Below are positions 50,603 through 59,865 of a DNA stretch of 63,636 nt, one piece after another; positions within the stretch are counted from its first letter, which is position 1; the number at the start of each line of letters is the position of its first letter. The DNA is from CAZQIC01 sp964593555 (GTDB taxonomy: Bacteria > Bacteroidota > Bacteroidia > JAFLBG01). Position numbers and translations under genes: made by a program. The stretch lies in contig CAZQIC010000010.1 in assembly GCA_964593555.1 (NCBI GenBank), forward strand, positions 1 through 63,636, in the 5' to 3' direction. The notes under the pieces were generated by a model, which was given only the letters and a program-made list of their open reading frames with translations, searched no databases and had not been told where the DNA came from.

Positions 50603-53600
50603 TTGAAAGGCCTGGTACATAAGAAGGATTTTTTAACCTTAGCAGCAGGGCTCATTTTATCTCTTGCCCCGGCGACAATTTTTTCTCAAAAAAAATATTT
50701 CCAGCAAAATGTAAATTACATCATTCATGTAACACTTGATGACACAAAAAATATTCTAAAAGCATCCGAAACAATAGAGTACACCAATAATTCACCGGAT
50801 GAACTTACCTTTTTATATTTTCACCTTTGGCCCAACGCCTATAAAAATAATTCAACCGCGTTGGCAAAACAACTTCTGGAAAACGGAAAAACAGATCTAT
50901 ACTACGCCGAAGAAGATGAATTTGGATACATCGATAGTCTCGACTTTTTTGTTGATGGAAAAAAAACAAAATGGGAATACGATCCGGAAAACATCGACAT
51001 CTGCAAACTTATATTAAATGAGCCGCTAAAAAGCAGGAACAAAATTGTTATCGAAACTCCTTTTAAAGTAAAAATTCCAAAAAGTGGTTTTTCAAGGTTA
51101 GGATGTGCTAATCAGCAATATCAAATAACACAATGGTTTCCAAAGCCCGCTGTGTATGATGTAAATGGTTGGAACCAGATGCCATTCCTTGATCAAGGAG
51201 AATTTTATTCTGAGTACGGAAAATTTGATGTTTTTATTTCCGTTCCCAAAAACTATGTTGTTGCTGCAACCGGTGATCTTGTTGACGGAGAAGAAGAACA
51301 AAAATGGTTGGATGAGAACGCAGAAATAACAAGACAATGGCTGGATAAAAATGTAACAACTACCGAACCTGCAAAAGCCATTATATTAAACGTTGACACT
51401 ACTCCTAAAAGCGACTCCTCCTATAAAACTTTACATTACTCTCAAAAGAATGTACACGACTTTGCCTGGTTTGCTGACAAAACCTATAAGGTGTTAAAGG
51501 GTGAGATTGAACTTCCTTACTCAAAAAGAAAAGTCACCACATGGGTTATGTTCAATAAATCTGAAAGCAAACTCTGGTCAAAAAGCATTCAATATATTAA
51601 CGACGCTGTTTATTATTATTCTTTGTGGAACGGTGAATATCCCTATAACCATGCAACAGCAGTTTTCGGCGGACTTGGTGCCGGGGGCGGAATGGAATAT
51701 CCCAATGTGACTGTAATTGGTCCAACAAAAACAGATCGCGAACTTGAAGTTGTAATTGTACACGAAGTGGGTCACAATTGGTTTTACGGTCTGCTAGGAT
51801 CCAACGAGCGCGTAAATGCATGGATGGATGAAGGAATAAATTCTTATTATGAAAATAGGTATATGGAAACAAAATATCCTGGCGCACTTCTATTTGAGAA
51901 TTCACAAAAATCCTTGCTCAAAATTTTTAGCCTCAATAAGTACAAACGGAGATATCAAAATTATCTGACCTATTTGTTTAGTGCCCGTACAAATGAAGAC
52001 CAGCCTATTGCAACACACTCGAAAGATTTTACTGATTTTAATTATGGCGCAATTGTTTATGCCAAAAGCGCTGTGGCAATAGGATACTTAAGCGCCTACC
52101 TTGGACAGGATGTTTTTGATGAAGCCATGCGCAGTTATTTTGAAGAGTGGCATTTCAGGCACCCACAGCCAAAAGACTTAAAAAAAATATTGGAAGAAGT
52201 GAGCGGAAGGAATGTAGATTGGTTTTTTAATGAAATGCTTACCACAACAAAAAAAGTGGATTATAAAATAAAATCTTCGAAAAAACTAGGTGATGGCTCC
52301 TATGACCTGGTAATAAAAAATAAGACAAATACATTAAGCCCTGTGCCGATTTATGGAATAAAAAACAACAACATAGTTGCAATTGTCTGGTACGATGGAT
52401 TTCCCGGAAAACAATATGTAGGCTTCCCTCCTCTTGATGTTGATTATTTTAAAATTGATTATAAAGAAGATGTCCAGGAAATTAATCGCAACAATAACAA
52501 ACTTCGCACACATGGGATCTTCAAAAAAACAGAACCGTTAAAATTACAATTCCTCGGAAGCTTTGATGACCCAACTAGAAGCCAGGTATTTTTCACCCCT
52601 ACTATTGGTTATAACAATTACAATAAAACCCTTGTTGGACTTGCATTGTATAACAACATCACACCTCAGAAAAAAGTCGAGTACTTATTCGCACCCATGT
52701 TCGGAACCGGAAATAAAGAACTTGCCGGTCATGCAAATATGGCTTTTAACTTTTGTCCAAGGGGCCCACTTTTTCAATTGGTAAATATTAAAATTTCGGC
52801 CAACCGTTATGCATATAACGATTATCCATTTGTTCTCAATTACGAAAAAATATCGCCTGAACTAAATCTAAAATTCAAAAAAAGAAATGCGAGAAACCCA
52901 CTACATCAAAACATTAACTACCGTTACATTAATATCACCAAACAAACTTTTACGGGACAATATGATCAGCCCACGCCCGTTTATACCAAAGACAGCACCT
53001 TCCTTTCATTCAATGAGATAACTTATACATTAAAGAACAAACAAAAAATTAATCCCTACGATCTTTCACTGACCTATCAACAGGGGAAGGACATGAGCAA
53101 ACTATTTTTGAATGTGAATTACGAAATAACATTTAAGGGCAGGAACCGAGGCATTGACATACGTTTTTTCGCAGGAACGTTTCTTAACAATACCAATTCA
53201 TATCCATACCTATACAGGATGAGTGGACAAAAAGGAAGCCAGGATTATTTATTCGACAACTATTATATGGGAAGAAATGAATATGGAAATTTTTTATCCA
53301 AACAATTTACCGAAACCGATGGCGCACTTAAAGTATATACTCCACTGGGTCAAACCAACAATTGGTTAACCGCCTTAAACATTAAATCTTCATTGCCATT
53401 GATACGTTTCCCACTGAGATTCTTTATGGATGTTGGAATGATACCAAAAGAAGGAAGTATATTTAATAAAGAAATTTTTTTTTATGACGGGGGAATTACT
53501 TTTAGCCTAGTCAATGATATTTGCGAAGTTTACTTTCCTTTGTTCATGTCTAAGGATATAAAAGCTAACTTAGAACTAAATAAAATAAGTTATGGTGAAA

Positions 53601-53668
53601 GTATTCGTTTCACGTTGAATTTGAATATGGCGAATCCATTTAAACTAATTAAAGATTTTTCATTTTAG
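50603..53668 (+). CDS. M1-family aminopeptidase, secreted, TTG start
   Basis: The product is 1021 residues. An in-frame TGA at 50597-50599 means translation must start at or after the TTG at 50603, and no early ATG exists. A signal peptide (ALSLAPATIFSQ-like) follows. The N-terminal beta domain (DDTKNILKASETIEYTNNSP), the exopeptidase loop GAGGGMEYPN (about residue 363) and the zinc motif HEVGHNWFYG with WMDEGINSYYE 18-19 residues on (about 388-410) identify M1. The last roughly 400 residues are a separate beta-rich domain with barrel-like strands, longer than the classic enzyme. Confidence 0.9.
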   Translation: MKGLVHKKDFLTLAAGLILSLAPATIFSQKKYFQQNVNYIIHVTLDDTKNILKASETIEYTNNSPDELTFLYFHLWPNAYKNNSTALAKQLLENGKTDLYYAEEDEFGYIDSLDFFVDGKKTKWEYDPENIDICKLILNEPLKSRNKIVIETPFKVKIPKSGFSRLGCANQQYQITQWFPKPAVYDVNGWNQMPFLDQGEFYSEYGKFDVFISVPKNYVVAATGDLVDGEEEQKWLDENAEITRQWLDKNVTTTEPAKAIILNVDTTPKSDSSYKTLHYSQKNVHDFAWFADKTYKVLKGEIELPYSKRKVTTWVMFNKSESKLWSKSIQYINDAVYYYSLWNGEYPYNHATAVFGGLGAGGGMEYPNVTVIGPTKTDRELEVVIVHEVGHNWFYGLLGSNERVNAWMDEGINSYYENRYMETKYPGALLFENSQKSLLKIFSLNKYKRRYQNYLTYLFSARTNEDQPIATHSKDFTDFNYGAIVYAKSAVAIGYLSAYLGQDVFDEAMRSYFEEWHFRHPQPKDLKKILEEVSGRNVDWFFNEMLTTTKKVDYKIKSSKKLGDGSYDLVIKNKTNTLSPVPIYGIKNNNIVAIVWYDGFPGKQYVGFPPLDVDYFKIDYKEDVQEINRNNNKLRTHGIFKKTEPLKLQFLGSFDDPTRSQVFFTPTIGYNNYNKTLVGLALYNNITPQKKVEYLFAPMFGTGNKELAGHANMAFNFCPRGPLFQLVNIKISANRYAYNDYPFVLNYEKISPELNLKFKKRNARNPLHQNINYRYINITKQTFTGQYDQPTPVYTKDSTFLSFNEITYTLKNKQKINPYDLSLTYQQGKDMSKLFLNVNYEITFKGRNRGIDIRFFAGTFLNNTNSYPYLYRMSGQKGSQDYLFDNYYMGRNEYGNFLSKQFTETDGALKVYTPLGQTNNWLTALNIKSSLPLIRFPLRFFMDVGMIPKEGSIFNKEIFFYDGGITFSLVNDICEVYFPLFMSKDIKANLELNKISYGESIRFTLNLNMANPFKLIKDFSF

Positions 53669-53671
53669 CAT

Positions 53672-54427
53672 TTGGACACGAACAAAAAAATATATTTCGC
53701 TTCAGATTTTCACTTAGGGGTTCCTGACAAAGAGCGAAGCCTTACAAGGGAAAAACTGGCTGTAAAATGGCTCGATGAAATTAAACATGATGCCGCTGAA
53801 ATTTATTTAATGGGCGACCTGTTCGATTTTTGGTTTGAGTATAAACATGCTATCCCTAAAGGATTTACCAGAGTACTTGGAAAAATTGCTGAGATAAACG
53901 ACGCAGGCATACCCATTCATTTATTTACCGGCAACCACGATATGTGGATGTACGATTACCTACCCGAAGAACTTGGAGTTACCATATACAGAGAGCCAGT
54001 TATTAAAACATTTAACGGAAAAAAATTTTATTTAGGTCATGGTGATGGCCTTGGCCCTGGCGATCACGGATATAAATTCATTAAAAAAGTATTTGCTAGT
54101 CCAATTAGTCAATGGTTATTTGCGAGGCTGCATCCGAATGCCGGAATCGGCATGGCAAAATTCTGGTCAAAAACAAGCCGTGCCTCAACCGGAAAAACGG
54201 ATGAGAAATTTTTAGGAGAAGAAAATGAGTGGCTGGCGATCTACGCAAAAGAAATATTACAAAAAGAACATTTCGATTATTTTATTTTTGGCCATAGGCA
54301 CCTTCCTATTGATGTTAAACTCAATGAAAAATCGCGCTACGTTAACCTCGGTGATTGGATAAACTATTTTACCTATGCTGTGTTTGATGGGAAGGAATTG
54401 CTGTTGAAAGAATACCACAAGCAGTAG
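53672..54427 (+). CDS. lpxH: UDP-2,3-diacylglucosamine hydrolase-like metallophosphatase
   Basis: The product is 251 residues with a TTG start (MDTNKKIYFASDFHLG) three bases after the M1 stop; no ATG alternative. Calcineurin-like motifs: SDFHLG, GDLFDFWFEY, GNHD, LGHGDG, FGHRHLP. The GDLFDFW and the W-rich C-terminus (LGDWINYFTYAVF) match the LpxH branch that makes lipid X in lipid A synthesis. The lpxH symbol is likely but not certain, since LpxH-like paralogues exist. Confidence 0.85.
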   Translation: MDTNKKIYFASDFHLGVPDKERSLTREKLAVKWLDEIKHDAAEIYLMGDLFDFWFEYKHAIPKGFTRVLGKIAEINDAGIPIHLFTGNHDMWMYDYLPEELGVTIYREPVIKTFNGKKFYLGHGDGLGPGDHGYKFIKKVFASPISQWLFARLHPNAGIGMAKFWSKTSRASTGKTDEKFLGEENEWLAIYAKEILQKEHFDYFIFGHRHLPIDVKLNEKSRYVNLGDWINYFTYAVFDGKELLLKEYHKQ

Positions 54428-54531
54428 CTATAATGGAACGCGGATAAGCACAGATGATTATGATTTATTAAGATCAATGAAATCTTAACAAATCATAACT
54501 ATCATAATAATCAGTGTTCCGTTTTTTTGAA

Positions 54532-55527
54532 TTAAAACAACCGTGCAATAAGATCCGTCACCCGATTGGAGTACCCTGCTTCATTATCATACCATCCCAT
54601 CACTTTTATCATATTGCCTACAACAGAAGTAAACTCAGCATCGAATACACAAGAGTAAGGACTGCCAACAATATCAATAGATACAATAGGATCTTCAGTG
54701 TACTCCATTATTCCTTTCAAAGAAGTTTCCGCAGCTTTTTTGAAAGCAGCATTTACTTCTTCAACCGTTACAGGTTTAGCAAGAACACAAGTAATATCTG
54801 TTAATGAACCATCAGGCACTGGAACACGAACACCGCATCCGCCCAATTTTCCTTCAAGCTCAGGAAATATTTTTGTGATGGCTTTCGCAGCCCCTGTTGA
54901 TGTGGGCACAATGGAAACCGCTGCTGCACGCGCCCTTCTAAGATCCTTATGTGGTGCATCATGCAAACGCTGATCACCGGTATAACTGTGCACCGTAGTA
55001 ATGTATCCATCTTCAACGATCCAGTTTTCATGCAGTACTTTTATCATTGGCGCTGCGCAATTAGTAGTGCAGGATGCATTTGAAATAATAATATCGTCTT
55101 TTGAAAGGATAGAATCGTTTACGCCAAGCACAATTGTCTTAATATCGTTACTCTCCGGCGGAGCAGAAAGCAACACCTTTTTTGCACCTGCATTTATATG
55201 TTTCATCGCACCTTCTCTATCCAAAAAGTGACCGGTTGATTCAAGCACCACATCAATTTCTAATTTAGTCCAAGGTAAATTTGCCGGATCCTTTTCTCTT
55301 AATATTTTAATCTCTTTGCCATCAACAATAATACTATTCTCGGTATACGTAACACTTTTTCCAAATCGCCCGTGAACAGAATCGTATTTTAAAAGATGTG
55401 CAAGCGTTTTACTATCCGTAAGATCGTTTATCGCAACAACTTCCATATTATCACGAAGCAAAATATGTCGGAAAGAAATACGACCAATCCTTCCAAAACC
55501 ATTGATCGCAATTTTTATTTTTTTCAT
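54532..55527 (-). CDS. gap: Glyceraldehyde-3-phosphate dehydrogenase, type I
   Basis: The product is 331 residues. NAD site INGFGRIGRISFRHIL, catalytic Cys in SNASCTTNCAAP (about residue 153), then HSYTGDQRLHDAPHKDLRRA and the C-terminal WYDNEAGYSNRVTDLI. Glycolytic and gluconeogenic. The sequence is typical with no oddity. A TAGCTTTG box lies 20 bases upstream. The preceding genes on the plus strand are convergent. Confidence 0.97.
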   Translation of the reverse strand: MKKIKIAINGFGRIGRISFRHILLRDNMEVVAINDLTDSKTLAHLLKYDSVHGRFGKSVTYTENSIIVDGKEIKILREKDPANLPWTKLEIDVVLESTGHFLDREGAMKHINAGAKKVLLSAPPESNDIKTIVLGVNDSILSKDDIIISNASCTTNCAAPMIKVLHENWIVEDGYITTVHSYTGDQRLHDAPHKDLRRARAAAVSIVPTSTGAAKAITKIFPELEGKLGGCGVRVPVPDGSLTDITCVLAKPVTVEEVNAAFKKAAETSLKGIMEYTEDPIVSIDIVGSPYSCVFDAEFTSVVGNMIKVMGWYDNEAGYSNRVTDLIARLF

Positions 55528-55546
55528 TTGAGTGTATAGATCAGTA

Positions 55547-55554
55547 CAAAGCTA
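55547..55554 (-). promoter_or_regulatory. -7 box of gap (TAGCTTTG)
   Basis: TAGCTTTG on the minus strand matches TAnnTTTG, 20 bases before the ATG at 55527. The nearest upstream TTG is about 25 bases away, longer than usual. Confidence 0.5.
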
Positions 55555-55624
55555 ATTAATAAGCACTATAAAATTAGGGCAAGCAAAACGGTAACAGAAA
55601 ACTGAAAAGAGAAATAAAATATTT

Positions 55625-56503
55625 TTAGAACAGGTGTTTCTCTGCATGATAAGAAGATCTAACCAATGGTCCACTCTCTACATATCTGAAACCTTTTTTA
55701 AGGGCAGCTTCTTTATAAATTGCAAACTTATCAGGATGAATAAACTCCACCACCGGCAAATGCTGCTTTGTAGGTTGCAAGTATTGTCCCAATGTTAAAA
55801 TATCGCAGCCAACTTTTCTAAGATCATCCATTGTTTCGTACACCTCATCATCTGTTTCTCCAAGCCCAAGCATTACACCCGATTTTGTTTTGAGCCCGGA
55901 TTCCTTCAATAATTTCAACGCTTCCAGGCTCCTGTCGTATTTTGCCTGCACACGAACTTTTTTAGTAAGTCTGCGAACTGTCTCTAAATTATGAGAAACT
56001 ATTTCGGGTTTTACATCAATCAAACGTTGTAAATTTTCCCATTTTCCCTGGAAATCGGGTATCAAAGTTTCCAAAGTAGTTGTTGGACTTTTTCTTCTTA
56101 TTGCGAGAATTGTTTCTGCCCATATAGTTGATCCACCATCCTTCAGATCGTCTCTGTCAACAGAAGTTAACACACAATGTTTTACTTTCATCAACACAAT
56201 TGAATCAGCTACTCTTTCCGGCTCTTGCAGATCAGCCGGCTTTGGTCTTCCCGTTGCAACTGCACAGAAGCCGCATGAGCGTGTACAAATATTTCCAAGG
56301 ATCATAAACGTAGCTGTGCCTGCACCCCAGCATTCGCCCATGTTAGGACAATTACCACTTTCGCAAATGGTGTGCAGCTTATGAGTGTCAACAGTTTTTC
56401 TTACGTGTAAATATTCCTTGCCCGTAGGAAGTTTCACCCTTAACCAATTTGGTTTTTTATTGAAGGGTTCTTTAAGAGTAGCAGATGGGTTGTTCTCAGC
56501 CAT
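55625..56503 (-). CDS. lipA: Lipoyl synthase
   Basis: The product is 292 residues. The auxiliary iron-sulfur cluster motif CESGNCPNMGEC (Cys47, 52, 58) and the radical-SAM motif CTRSCGFC (Cys73, 77, 80) are both intact, and the C-terminal RSSYHA motif is present. It inserts two sulfurs into octanoyl chains. The 255-residue secreted paralogue gene lies 6 bases upstream on the same strand, so the two may be co-transcribed. Confidence 0.97.
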   Translation of the reverse strand: MAENNPSATLKEPFNKKPNWLRVKLPTGKEYLHVRKTVDTHKLHTICESGNCPNMGECWGAGTATFMILGNICTRSCGFCAVATGRPKPADLQEPERVADSIVLMKVKHCVLTSVDRDDLKDGGSTIWAETILAIRRKSPTTTLETLIPDFQGKWENLQRLIDVKPEIVSHNLETVRRLTKKVRVQAKYDRSLEALKLLKESGLKTKSGVMLGLGETDDEVYETMDDLRKVGCDILTLGQYLQPTKQHLPVVEFIHPDKFAIYKEAALKKGFRYVESGPLVRSSYHAEKHLF

Positions 56504-56509
56504 AAAGAT

Positions 56510-57277
56510 TTAAAACCACTTTTTACCGTACACAAGGCTTACATAAAAGGTAAGCAACACCTGTTGATTTTTTGTAAGCGCCATCAAAGGAATAACAGTA
56601 GGATAAGCATCCACAACAATACCTGTCTCAATTGCCTTTACATCGTTATGGTAATCCGCATACTCAAAACTCAACGCCAGCTTAAAATAACCACCGGGAT
56701 AAATTTTTGTTTCATCGAAGCCTTTAAGGTATGGTGCCCTGCCATAAATATTATCCGGGAAATGTTTCGTGGGATCATACCTTTCTTCTTTCACTACAAA
56801 CTCACCGGGAAAAGAAGTTTCATGCAATATTTCGAGATAAATTGGTTTAGCGAAACCTAAAGACGCTCCAAGGAATGTTCCCATTCTTATCTCTACACTT
56901 TTTCTTTCTGCTCTTCTGAATATAACTTTTTGATACCCAACACCCGGACGAATAATTTGAAAATTATTGAGTTTACCATAATAAAACCCTTTTGAATTTT
57001 CGAAATACTGATTGGATATTTTTGCTTCTTTAGGATGACGCATGTTTAATACCTCAATTTCAAACACACCCTTCTTTGTTGCTGTTACATGTTTTATCCT
57101 TCTGTAATTAAATCCAAAGCCATTGGAATGGCCCATGATGCAAATATTACTTTCATTACGGTACAAAACATCAAGGTCGCCGCCGCTTGCCAATACAGTA
57201 TTAGCATCCTGCGCAATACCCTCAAAGGAAAACGAGGCGAGAAAAATTAGGATCGATATACTTTTAAAAACTCTCAA
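56510..57277 (-). CDS. Secreted protein of unknown function, paralogue 1, TTG start
   Basis: Product of about 255 residues from a TTG at 57277. The ORF is open to 57382, but that extension lacks a signal, whereas the TTG start gives RVFKSISILIFLASFSFEGIAQ, a normal signal peptide matching the neighbour. Shared core motifs with the gene at 57433-58191: GGDLDVLYRNE, GFNYRRI, VLNMRHPKE, IRPGVGYQKVIFRRAERKSV, LGTFLGASLG, and the terminal FYVSLVYGKKWF. Strand pattern suggests an outer membrane or periplasmic beta protein. Family not recognised. Confidence 0.8.
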   Translation of the reverse strand: MRVFKSISILIFLASFSFEGIAQDANTVLASGGDLDVLYRNESNICIMGHSNGFGFNYRRIKHVTATKKGVFEIEVLNMRHPKEAKISNQYFENSKGFYYGKLNNFQIIRPGVGYQKVIFRRAERKSVEIRMGTFLGASLGFAKPIYLEILHETSFPGEFVVKEERYDPTKHFPDNIYGRAPYLKGFDETKIYPGGYFKLALSFEYADYHNDVKAIETGIVVDAYPTVIPLMALTKNQQVLLTFYVSLVYGKKWF

Positions 57278-57432
57278 GATTATGATTTCACTATAACAAA
57301 TATACCAAAAAAGAGTCCAATTAATACTATTCTCCCATGGAATTAGCACATAAAACATGCCACAACTGAGCAAATAAATCACTGTTTAATTTTGTGGAAG
57401 TTCCTTATGAAATGTGGTTTTAACTTAAAATA

Positions 57433-58191
57433 CTAAAACCATTTTTTACCATAAACGAGGCTTATGTAGAAATTCAGCATCAATTGCTGTTCTTTATTGT
57501 ATGCCATCAAGGGCACACCTTTTGGAAACGCATCAACTGTAACGCCGGCTTCTATCGCTTTTACATCGTCGTGATAATCGGCATATTCGAAGCTAAGCGC
57601 GAGTTTTGCGTAGGCTCCTGGATATAATTTTGTTTCGTTTATCCCCTTTAAAAAAGGCGCCGGACCATAAATTTTATACTGAGAATGTTTTTCCGGATCA
57701 TACTTTTCTTCTTTGATAACATATCCTGAAACAGGAGCTTCGTATAATATTTCCAGGTAAACCGGCTTTGCCAAACCCAATGATGCACCTAAGAAAGTTC
57801 CGAGGCGAACCTCCACACTTTTCCTTTCAGCTCTTCTGAATAAAACTTTTTGATAACCAATACCCGGACGAATGATCTCAAAACTATTTAGCTTGCCATA
57901 CGAATAGGACTTTCCTCCTTCGAATTGGTTGGGCATTTTTTTCTCTTTAGGATGCCGCATATTTAACATGTCAATCTCTACTATTCTTTTTTTTGAACCC
58001 GTTACATGCCATATTCTCCTGTAGTTAAATCCGACACCATTTGTATGAACCAAAGGCCCGATGTTGCGTTCATTGCGATACAACACATCAAGATCTCCTC
58101 CATTATTTAAAACGGTGGTTGCATCTTGTGCAAGCACATTAAAACAAATTGAAGACAGAAGCGAAAAGAAAAATAAAATGTGTTTACTCAT
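57433..58191 (-). CDS. Secreted protein of unknown function, paralogue 2
   Basis: The product is 252 residues with a signal peptide (MSKHILFFFSLLSSICFNVL, cut after LAQ). It is a tandem paralogue of the gene immediately downstream (56510-57277), roughly two-thirds identical by eye: GGDLDVLYRNERNIG, GVGFNYRRIWHVTG, NMRHPKEKKM, IRPGIGYQKVLFRRAERKSVEVRLG. The two C-termini both end LVYGKKWF. Function unknown. It begins after a 210-base AT-rich gap with no recognisable promoter. Confidence 0.8.
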   Translation of the reverse strand: MSKHILFFFSLLSSICFNVLAQDATTVLNNGGDLDVLYRNERNIGPLVHTNGVGFNYRRIWHVTGSKKRIVEIDMLNMRHPKEKKMPNQFEGGKSYSYGKLNSFEIIRPGIGYQKVLFRRAERKSVEVRLGTFLGASLGLAKPVYLEILYEAPVSGYVIKEEKYDPEKHSQYKIYGPAPFLKGINETKLYPGAYAKLALSFEYADYHDDVKAIEAGVTVDAFPKGVPLMAYNKEQQLMLNFYISLVYGKKWF

Positions 58192-58401
58192 ATTTCTGCA
58201 ATAACTATTTGTAGAATTTTATTGTTAATTTTAATTACAAATGAGGTCAATTATTAAACTCCTTTATTTCTAATTTATTATATAATTATTGTCCATTTTT
58301 GCTAAATAAATATACGATGAAATAGCCATATATTTTTGACATATTAGACGAAAATAAATAAGTGTGAAAACACAAGACAATAGAACTAAAATTATATACA
58401 T

Positions 58402-58806
58402 ATGAAAATTTCACAAATCACCTATAAAGGACAATTAAGAACAGAATCCGTTCATTTAAAATCAGGGAAAGCCATAATTACCGATGCCCCGCTTGATAAT
58501 AAGGGCAAGGGCGAGGCCTTTTCCCCTACCGATTTGCTTTCTACATCACTAGGATGCTGTATGATCACCATTATGGGAATAGTTGCAGAGCGTGATAACA
58601 TTAATCTAACCGGCACCACTGTTGATATTTCTAAAATAATGTCGGACAATCCCAGGAAAGTGCAAGAAATAATAGTTGAAATTAATTTTCCAGGAAATAA
58701 CTATTCGGAAAAGGAGAAAAAAATCCTGGAAAATTCAGCACGAACGTGCCCTGTGGCTTTAAGTTTGCATCCCGATGTAAAGCAAACTGTGATCTTTAAT
58801 TACTAA
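58402..58806 (+). CDS. OsmC-family peroxiredoxin-like protein
   Basis: The product is 134 residues. The redox cysteine region LLSTSLGCCMITIMGI (Cys52/53) and the second cysteine in SARTCPVALSL (about 115) match OsmC/Ohr folds. It reduces organic peroxides with thiols. Monocistronic, ending in a hairpin. Confidence 0.93.
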   Translation: MKISQITYKGQLRTESVHLKSGKAIITDAPLDNKGKGEAFSPTDLLSTSLGCCMITIMGIVAERDNINLTGTTVDISKIMSDNPRKVQEIIVEINFPGNNYSEKEKKILENSARTCPVALSLHPDVKQTVIFNY

Positions 58807-58813
58807 AAACTAC

Positions 58814-58846
58814 AAAAGCCCAAAGATGGGGGATCTTAAGGCTTTT
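58814..58846 (+). terminator. OsmC gene terminator
   Basis: AAAAGCC and GGCTTTT pair, and AAGAT/ATCTT extends the stem inside around a GGGG loop. It begins 8 bases after the stop. Confidence 0.6.
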
Positions 58847-58865
58847 GAACTTATAAATAAACTGA

Positions 58866-59000
58866 TTAAATTCTTTTCGAAACAGACTCGCTTTGATTGT
58901 TAACCTTACCGTAAGCAGGACAACGTTCGTGACTCTTACAAGACGAAATAAACATAGCCGCAAACGCAACAACTGCTAAAATTATGAAAGTCTTTCTCAT
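58866..59000 (-). CDS. Small lipoprotein, 44 aa
   Basis: ATG 59000 to TAA 58866. The signal MRKTFIILAVVAFAAMFISS precedes Cys21, then KSHERCPAYGKV and a short hydrophilic tail. The CPAYG(K) motif matches a recurrent tiny Bacteroidota lipoprotein. It is missed by length-filtered gene callers. Function unknown. Confidence 0.7.
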   Translation of the reverse strand: MRKTFIILAVVAFAAMFISSCKSHERCPAYGKVNNQSESVSKRI

Positions 59001-59177
59001 GGGCTTTTTTTTATACCTGTTTTTTTCAATGCTAATCAACTAATATAGTCGATTTATTTTAATTTACCAAGAACAAAAGTATTATTAATAAACGTTGGGG
59101 GTACTACCTAAACAACAATTTATCAACATTTATACGTACATAAAGCTTAATTTTATTGGTCATTAGATTCAAACACC

Positions 59178-59864
59178 ATGCCAACAACTGAAATCAACCC
59201 AAACATTGAAGAAAGCTGGAAAGCGGTGTTAAACGAACAGTTTACCCAACCTTACTTTAGCACTCTTAAGCAGTTTTTAATTGAAGAAAGGAATAAAAAT
59301 GTAGTTTATCCTCCCGGCCCCCTTATTTTTTCAGCATTTAACCATGCACCTTTTGATAAAGTTAAAGTAGTGATCATTGGTCAGGATCCTTATCACGGCG
59401 CGGGTCAGGCAAACGGACTTTGTTTTTCGGTATCGGACGGCATAAAACCACCACCTTCATTAGTAAATATTTTTAAGGAAATTAAAAGCGATCTAGATAT
59501 TCCTATTCCAACCAATGGCAATCTTGAACCTTGGGCCGACCAAGGAGTATTGCTGCTTAATGCTACACTAACGGTAAGAGCAAATCAAGCCGGATCTCAT
59601 CAAAATATGGGATGGGAACATTTTACTGATGCAGTTATTAAAACACTTTCACAACAAAAAAAAGGATTGGTGTTTTTACTTTGGGGACGTTTTGCGCAGG
59701 CAAAGGAAGCATTAATTGACGGCACCAAACATTTTATTTTGAAAGCAGCACACCCTTCCCCATTCTCTGCCTATAATGGCTTTATGGGCTGCAAACATTT
59801 TTCAAAAACAAATGAACTGCTGAGGCAGCAAGGATTGAAAGAAATTAATTGGGCTATAAAATAG
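59178..59864 (+). CDS. ung: Uracil-DNA glycosylase, family 1
   Basis: The product is 228 residues. Catalytic motif GQDPYHGAGQANGLCFSV (Asp70) and the minor-groove loop HPSPFSAYNGF (about residues 192-202) are intact. It removes uracil from DNA. One base separates its stop from the downstream membrane protein ATG. Confidence 0.97.
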   Translation: MPTTEINPNIEESWKAVLNEQFTQPYFSTLKQFLIEERNKNVVYPPGPLIFSAFNHAPFDKVKVVIIGQDPYHGAGQANGLCFSVSDGIKPPPSLVNIFKEIKSDLDIPIPTNGNLEPWADQGVLLLNATLTVRANQAGSHQNMGWEHFTDAVIKTLSQQKKGLVFLLWGRFAQAKEALIDGTKHFILKAAHPSPFSAYNGFMGCKHFSKTNELLRQQGLKEINWAIK

Positions 59865-59865
59865 C

